9,915 nucleotides of DNA from Caldifarciminota bacterium RBG_13_43_14 (GTDB taxonomy: Bacteria > Hydrothermota > Tepidihabitantia > SM23-42), in assembly GCA_001771735.1 (NCBI GenBank), contig MEUM01000120.1:202-10116 (forward strand), given 5' to 3'. The notes below the pieces were generated by a model. That model saw nothing but the letters and a program-made list of their open reading frames with translations, was not told where the DNA came from and made no database searches. Below, piece by piece: positions 5,890 through 9,915 of this stretch; position 1 is the stretch's first letter, and every line of letters starts with the position of its first letter. The position numbers were made by a program, and so were the translations under genes.

Positions 5890-8800
5890 TCAACGTGCAT
5901 GCACCAGTTTGCGGGTTATAGTTCGTTGTTCGGTTTCCAGCTGATAGAAGTAGACTCCGCTTGAAATTGGTTTTCCATTATTATCCAAACCGTCCCACTT
6001 GATCGTTTTGATGCCAGGATCTTCGACCTGATTGACCATAGTTTTGACCAAACGGCCGCTGACATCATACAGATTGAGCTTTACTTGTTGACGATCAGCG
6101 ATCGAATAGGTGAATTTAACCGTTTTGCTGAATGGATTAGGCATACTTGGCGCCAGAGATACGCCGCGCTGAATATCGTAATTGCGGTTTTCGCCAACGC
6201 CCGGTGTTACGCCATAGAACCCGCGGATCTTGACGATCGAACGATCAGGACTCTGGGCAATAGTAACCCAGTAATTGCCGTCGCGAGGATCATATTCAAC
6301 ACCCCGTACATTCCAGCCCGGGAACAACACTCGCTGTATCACATCGCCATATTCACGATCGAGTTCATACAAACCGGTGGAATCCAGTGTTCCGGCAGAG
6401 TTGAAAGACGTGTATATCAAGAGCAGGGTTGTATCCTGACTAGTACCGATGCCATGCGGTTCAACGGCCAGGCAACGCGTGGCATTCCAGGCGGTCATCG
6501 GAACATCAATACGAAGACTCCAGGTGCCAAGCGTATCGGTTCGGTAAATATAGGACGATGGGGAGCCGGTAAGGCGATCGGAAAGATACAGTAATCTCTG
6601 TGGTTCAAGCCAACCGATACCGATCGGATAGGTTGATGCTGGGTTAGTGAAAAATCGCAGTACGGTTCCACTGGTATTGATCTTAGATACGCGTTTCAAA
6701 TTGCAGCCCGCAAACCAATAGGTATTATCGTAGGCACAATATTTGATATCAGTACCCATTGTGTCCGGTGCATTAATGTAACCGAGATAGGTCGCAAAGC
6801 TGTCCGATGTATACCTGTAGATCTTGCGTTCGTAGAAATTGGTAACCATAAGTTCATTAGTATTCGGGTTATAAGCGGCTCCATAAAGGAAGTGAGTATC
6901 GCCGGGCGCAATTGCCACCTGTTTCGGACCCCAGATTATCTCCAGTCCACTTGAGCCGACCATCAGGTTGAATTCAATATCCTGGCTATAACCACCTCCG
7001 CCGGTGAGATGAAGCGTGAACGGAATCGAGGTTCCTTCAGGGGTTGAAGCAGCTGCGCTCATGCGGAATCTTGATCCGCCATTATTTACTTTTGAACCAA
7101 CCGGTATATTGCCAAAAGTGCCGACAGAATCAAGCCGGGTAATATACGCGCTGTTAGTTCTAATTACACCGGTGCAGGTCGTCACGCCGGCAGCTGACTG
7201 ATTATACAGAGTGTCGGTCAAGTATACGGTTTCGCCAGGATCCCAGCGCCCATCATTATTACCACCGGGCGCAGGATCAGCAAGCAGTTTGCCGCAAATA
7301 TTCAATACCGGTGTGGTTAGCGCGCCCATACCACCGGTAACTACCACGGCAAAAGCCTGTCTGGTTCCCTGAGGAACAGCGGTCCCGTTTACCCGTATTG
7401 TCCAGGTACCGGTTTCCGGTACATTGCGGCGCACGTTTTCTTCGACATTACGCGCATCCGCGGTACCGCCGGTAGCTGACTGGCCGCCGCTGTAAACATT
7501 ACCCAAATACAGTGCTGCGGATGGACTCGTTACCCGCAGGTCGAGATTGTTAATCAAGGCAGGATTAGCGCCGGTTGCGGCAAAATAATCAGTCCAAACC
7601 AGGGCAACTTTCAGCGGTTCGGATTGATTATTGACCGTGACCGTATATTCGCGGAATTGCCCGGTGGAAAGTCCGGTTGTATCATCCCAAACTGCAAGCT
7701 TTCGTATGTCATTAGCTACGAATAATGCCTCGTCCACACAAATTCGACCCCAGCCCGTATTATTATCCGGTATGGTTGAGCCCTGTATATCAGGCAAAGC
7801 TGAGTTTACGAGTATGGCCTTGACCATTGCCGCGCTGATATATGACCAGGCATTAGCCGGGGTTTCGATTCCGGTTGGGTAAAATCCACTGGCAAAATAA
7901 TCGCGTACCAATGCCGCATTGCCGCCAATACACGGGCTGGACATGCTGGTGCCAGACATCAGACTATAACTATCATTGTTGGGCCCGATCGATGAACGCA
8001 AGCTCACGCCCGGTGCCGTGACCGTTGGTTTGATGCGGTTGTCTGAGGTCGGACCCCGGCTTGAGAATGTAGCCATCGAATTGGCGGTGAAGCTGTTACC
8101 GCAGGCACCAGCCGTAATGCAGTCTTTGGCAGTACTCGGTGAACTGACTGAGCCTGCGGCTGGACCGCTGTTGCCGGCCGAGAATATGATTAGAAAATCC
8201 TTGCGATTCCACATGAAAACGTCTATCATCCGGGCCGCAGCTGTATATGTATTGCCGCTCGATCCCCATGAATTGGAACTGATCCGGGCCGAGCCGCCGG
8301 CATTGCCGACATATGGCGGATACCAGAGACTGTCATAGTTGGCGGGTACGGATAAGCCGCCGGCAGTGGTGCCGATGTCCATAAAATACATTTTTGCCTT
8401 GGGCGGCATACCATCATCAAGTACGGTTTGACCAACATAAGAATCATCACCGCATATTGTGCCGCAAGTATGAGTGCCATGCCATACTCCAGCTGCATTG
8501 TCGCCAAAAGTAGCGCTCGAGCCGCCAGGAATACGATAGGCAATGATTTTTCGGTGGGTTGGATATTGACCGACGCCGCTAATCGGGACTGCCGGATCGC
8601 GTACTAAATTATGACTGGTCAATATACCGGTATCACTTGTATTGACCACCTGTCCCGTACCGTCAAGACCTTTTGCCCAGATCTTGCGATCATTATTTTT
8701 CCAGGTTTGAGTAACCCATTGAGCCTGTTCATTGAACAAAACAGTTTCATACCAGGGTTCGATATACATGATCTCAGGGGTGCGGCTTAGTTCGTTTATC

Positions 8801-9363
8801 CGGTCATAGGCGATTCTGACTTCGATGTATTTGACATATTGTGCATCGCAGATATTCAGGATTTCACAACCCATCTGTTCCATTGAAGAGATTGCCTGTT
8901 TCATATCTACGTTATTCCAGAAGAGAATGTTCATGTGGTCTTTGGTGCGTGAGTTAACAAAATCAGGACTTATCTTATAAGCCGGTACATAATCACCGAT
9001 CCAGCTTATAAATGATAATTGGCTGACCGCGAGCTTTTGCTCGGGACTAAGCTTTGCAACAAAGACATTGAAAGGTATATACTCAAGCAATTCAATGCCC
9101 TGGGACCGAACAGCATTTTTCATGCTTTCATAAATCGGTCCATTGAATTTGACCAGATAATAACCAGTTTCACTGTTCAACCCGGCTGGTATCTCAGGAG
9201 ATGCCTCAAGCGGATTAAAAACATAACCGTTTATTGAGATTAAATCATACTCCGCAATATATTCAGGTGTATATTCCTGAGTTCCCAAGGGTGTTATCAG
9301 TGAACTGGATTCCTGCGGATGAAATGCTACTAGACTTAAGACTACTAAAAGTGCAACGTGCAT
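5890..9363 (-). CDS. Secreted S8 serine peptidase, KP-43-like, with C-terminal sorting-like domain
   Basis: A 1157-residue exported subtilase. A hydrophobic signal segment covers residues 1-14 (MHVALLVVLSLVAF), unusual in having no Lys or Arg before it. Residues about 66-205 look like two tandem pro-domain-like units: GYYLVKFNGP onward, and a second from about 144 ending EIMYIEPWYE. The peptidase domain (about 228-550) has Asp244 (SDTGI), His295 (WHGTHT), oxyanion Asn398 (SAGNSGP) and Ser473 (GTSMSSP). The following beta domain has VALVWTDY and NNLDLRVTSP, typical of the KP-43 group. Next come an Ig-like segment with NDGRWDPGE (about 687-802), a propeller-like region (about 820-1050), and a FlgD-like C-terminus: PNPFSKTVKF, LYDVSGRLV, WDGLDNNGKP, SSGVYFYQL. 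The start ATG follows AGGAGG by four bases, with an in-frame TGA just upstream. The C-terminus resembles type IX (T9SS) sorting signals; no secretion genes for it are in the window. Confidence 0.93.
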   Translation of the reverse strand: MHVALLVVLSLVAFHPQESSSLITPLGTQEYTPEYIAEYDLISINGYVFNPLEASPEIPAGLNSETGYYLVKFNGPIYESMKNAVRSQGIELLEYIPFNVFVAKLSPEQKLAVSQLSFISWIGDYVPAYKISPDFVNSRTKDHMNILFWNNVDMKQAISSMEQMGCEILNICDAQYVKYIEVRIAYDRINELSRTPEIMYIEPWYETVLFNEQAQWVTQTWKNNDRKIWAKGLDGTGQVVNTSDTGILTSHNLVRDPAVPISGVGQYPTHRKIIAYRIPGGSSATFGDNAAGVWHGTHTCGTICGDDSYVGQTVLDDGMPPKAKMYFMDIGTTAGGLSVPANYDSLWYPPYVGNAGGSARISSNSWGSSGNTYTAAARMIDVFMWNRKDFLIIFSAGNSGPAAGSVSSPSTAKDCITAGACGNSFTANSMATFSSRGPTSDNRIKPTVTAPGVSLRSSIGPNNDSYSLMSGTSMSSPCIGGNAALVRDYFASGFYPTGIETPANAWSYISAAMVKAILVNSALPDIQGSTIPDNNTGWGRICVDEALFVANDIRKLAVWDDTTGLSTGQFREYTVTVNNQSEPLKVALVWTDYFAATGANPALINNLDLRVTSPSAALYLGNVYSGGQSATGGTADARNVEENVRRNVPETGTWTIRVNGTAVPQGTRQAFAVVVTGGMGALTTPVLNICGKLLADPAPGGNNDGRWDPGETVYLTDTLYNQSAAGVTTCTGVIRTNSAYITRLDSVGTFGNIPVGSKVNNGGSRFRMSAAASTPEGTSIPFTLHLTGGGGYSQDIEFNLMVGSSGLEIIWGPKQVAIAPGDTHFLYGAAYNPNTNELMVTNFYERKIYRYTSDSFATYLGYINAPDTMGTDIKYCAYDNTYWFAGCNLKRVSKINTSGTVLRFFTNPASTYPIGIGWLEPQRLLYLSDRLTGSPSSYIYRTDTLGTWSLRIDVPMTAWNATRCLAVEPHGIGTSQDTTLLLIYTSFNSAGTLDSTGLYELDREYGDVIQRVLFPGWNVRGVEYDPRDGNYWVTIAQSPDRSIVKIRGFYGVTPGVGENRNYDIQRGVSLAPSMPNPFSKTVKFTYSIADRQQVKLNLYDVSGRLVKTMVNQVEDPGIKTIKWDGLDNNGKPISSGVYFYQLETEQRTITRKLVHAR

Positions 9364-9472
9364 ACAACCTCCTTTTCAATAAAAACAAACGCCTGTTTCT
9401 TCATGTTTCCACCTACCTTCTTTCCTCCTTTCTTTATTCTTTCTTGTATTATTATATATTATTATACGATAA

Positions 9473-9500
9473 ATAATAGTTAATATTGGTTAGTTGTCAA
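9473..9500 (-). promoter_or_regulatory. Sigma-70-like promoter for the subtilase gene
   Basis: Read on the - strand, a perfect TTGACA (9500-9495) is followed after 16 bp by TATTAT (9478-9473). Transcription would begin near 9466, leaving a purine-rich leader of about 100 nt before ATG 9363. The leader contains a second GGAGG-like run and a 19-codon overlapping mini-ORF. Confidence 0.6.
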
Positions 9501-9523
9501 GAGGCAATAATACCGTGGGCCGC

Positions 9524-9550
9524 ACTCGCTTGCCCGCCTCAGGCGTGAGT
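9524..9550. repeat. Small GC-rich palindrome
   Basis: CGCCT-C-AGGCG (9535-9545) is a perfect 11-bp palindrome with a one-base centre, flanked by outer ACTC and GAGT. It is a GC-rich islet in otherwise AT-rich noncoding DNA. It has no T-run, so it does not look like a terminator. A protein-binding site or a remnant of a dispersed repeat are the options. Confidence 0.35.
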
Positions 9551-9626
9551 AATCCGTAATCGCCAAAGAAATGAAAAGGAGAAAAGGAGCAAGGGTGAAA
9601 AGGTGATCAAAAAAGCTTCGGACTAA

Positions 9627-9647
9627 GCAGTTGGCAGTAAGCAGTAA
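9627..9647. repeat. Three-copy 7-bp tandem repeat
   Basis: GCAGTTG, GCAGTAA and GCAGTAA follow one another without gaps. The array sits within the gene-free stretch 9501-9865, just before the ATCAG-phased inverted repeat. The function is unknown; slippage or a dispersed intergenic repeat are the likely explanations. Confidence 0.6.
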
Positions 9648-9670
9648 ATGGAAAGAATTGAAAAGCGTAG

Positions 9671-9784
9671 ATCAGAAAATCAGATTATCAGCACGAGGAT
9701 TATCAGAACATCAGCAACTCAGGAATGAGTATCTGATATGCCGGTTTGCTGATATCCTGCCCACTGATCTTCTGTTATCTTGAT
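9671..9784. repeat. Long imperfect inverted repeat of 8-bp-phased ATCAG/CTGAT units
   Basis: The left arm has ATCAG at 9671, 9679, 9687, 9702 and 9710, with CTCAG at 9718. The spacing is 8, 8, 15, 8, 8. The right arm has CTGAT at 9733, 9749 and 9764, with degenerate units near 9741, 9757, 9772 and 9780. Folding 9671-9722 onto 9733-9784 matches about 33 of 52 positions without gaps and leaves a 10-nt centre (9723-9732). Both arms keep the single 7-bp step at the same place. It is not a CRISPR array because the units are far too short. The stretch 9501-9865 contains no supportable gene apart from these repeats. Confidence 0.6.
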
Positions 9785-9865
9785 ATGCTTAATCCATTAA
9801 TTACTTAACTACGCTTTAAGTCCATATTGACATTCCGATATAATGTGGTATTTTATAGTATATTT

Positions 9866-9915
9866 ATGAGCGAGACCAGGATATTTTGGGATATTGAAAT
9901 AGAGAAAAAGAATCG
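9866..9915 (+). CDS. Possible 5' end of a gene running off the window
   Basis: ATG 9866 opens a frame to the window edge whose first 16 residues are MSETRIFWDIEIEKKN. No Shine-Dalgarno sequence is visible. Upstream, TTGACA (9827-9832) and TATTTT (9849-9854), 16 bp apart, could form a promoter giving an almost leaderless transcript. The product cannot be identified from so short a piece, and the frame could be chance. Confidence 0.3.
   Translation, partial: MSETRIFWDIEIEKKN

Noticed and set aside
6085..6594. Plus-strand ORF of 169 codons inside the subtilase gene
   Set aside because: It lies opposite a continuous, motif-rich coding frame and shows no recognisable domain, membrane pattern or ribosome binding site.
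7976..8338. Plus-strand ORF of 120 codons opposite the subtilase catalytic domain
   Set aside because: It is antisense to the conserved GTSMSSP and SAGNSGP region, so its openness is a by-product of codon use in the real gene.
9671..9784. CRISPR array
   Set aside because: The repeated unit is about 8 bp, there are no spacers of 25-40 bp, and the direction inverts halfway.
9827..9844. TTGACA and TATAAT near 9830 as one promoter
   Set aside because: Both boxes are perfect, but only 6 bp separate them, far from the usual 16-18. Any promoter here would have to use only one of them.

Overview
The window comes from a moderately AT-rich, Gram-negative-type bacterium, most likely an uncultivated lineage of the candidate phylum WOR-3 kind. 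This placement is inference. It rests on a partial outer-membrane-barrel-like protein at the left edge, a large secreted subtilase ending in a FlgD/type-A sorting-like domain, and strong AGGAGG-type ribosome binding sites. No marker gene (rRNA, tRNA, ribosomal protein) is present to fix the taxonomy.

Left region (1-3850, all + strand). Four reading frames are packed end to end: the C-terminus of a beta-barrel-like protein with a CSGGVC motif, a 49-residue membrane-anchored CxxC peptide, a polytopic NapH/YccM-like 4Fe-4S membrane protein, and a very unusual fusion protein. Stops and starts abut or overlap, so this is probably one operon. The fusion protein has an N-terminal site-2-protease-like (M50) membrane domain with HEMGH, followed by an enolase whose two domains are in reversed order. 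The catalytic TIM barrel comes first, and the domain that is N-terminal in every ordinary enolase comes second. All the enolase metal ligands and catalytic residues I could align are retained. Its best start appears to be a non-standard AUA codon behind a perfect Shine-Dalgarno sequence.

Centre (3874-5874, + strand). A canonical 427-residue enolase with its own promoter lies directly downstream of the permuted one. A soluble, helical 183-residue protein of unknown function follows, then a UCCG-capped hairpin and a bidirectional rho-independent terminator.

Right region (5890-9500, - strand). One convergent gene encodes a 1157-residue KP-43-like S8 serine peptidase. It has a signal peptide, apparently duplicated pro-domain units, a beta domain, a propeller-like region and a C-terminal sorting-like domain. 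A good sigma-70 promoter lies about 110 nt before its start. From 9501 to 9865 there is no gene. This stretch holds a small GC-rich palindrome, a 7-bp tandem repeat, and an imperfect inverted repeat of about 50 nt per arm built from 8-bp-phased ATCAG/CTGAT units. The first 16 codons of a further + strand gene may begin at 9866.

Functionally, the left genes suggest an envelope redox or thiol module. The pair of enolases suggests that a membrane-tethered, rearranged enolase works beside the normal glycolytic one.
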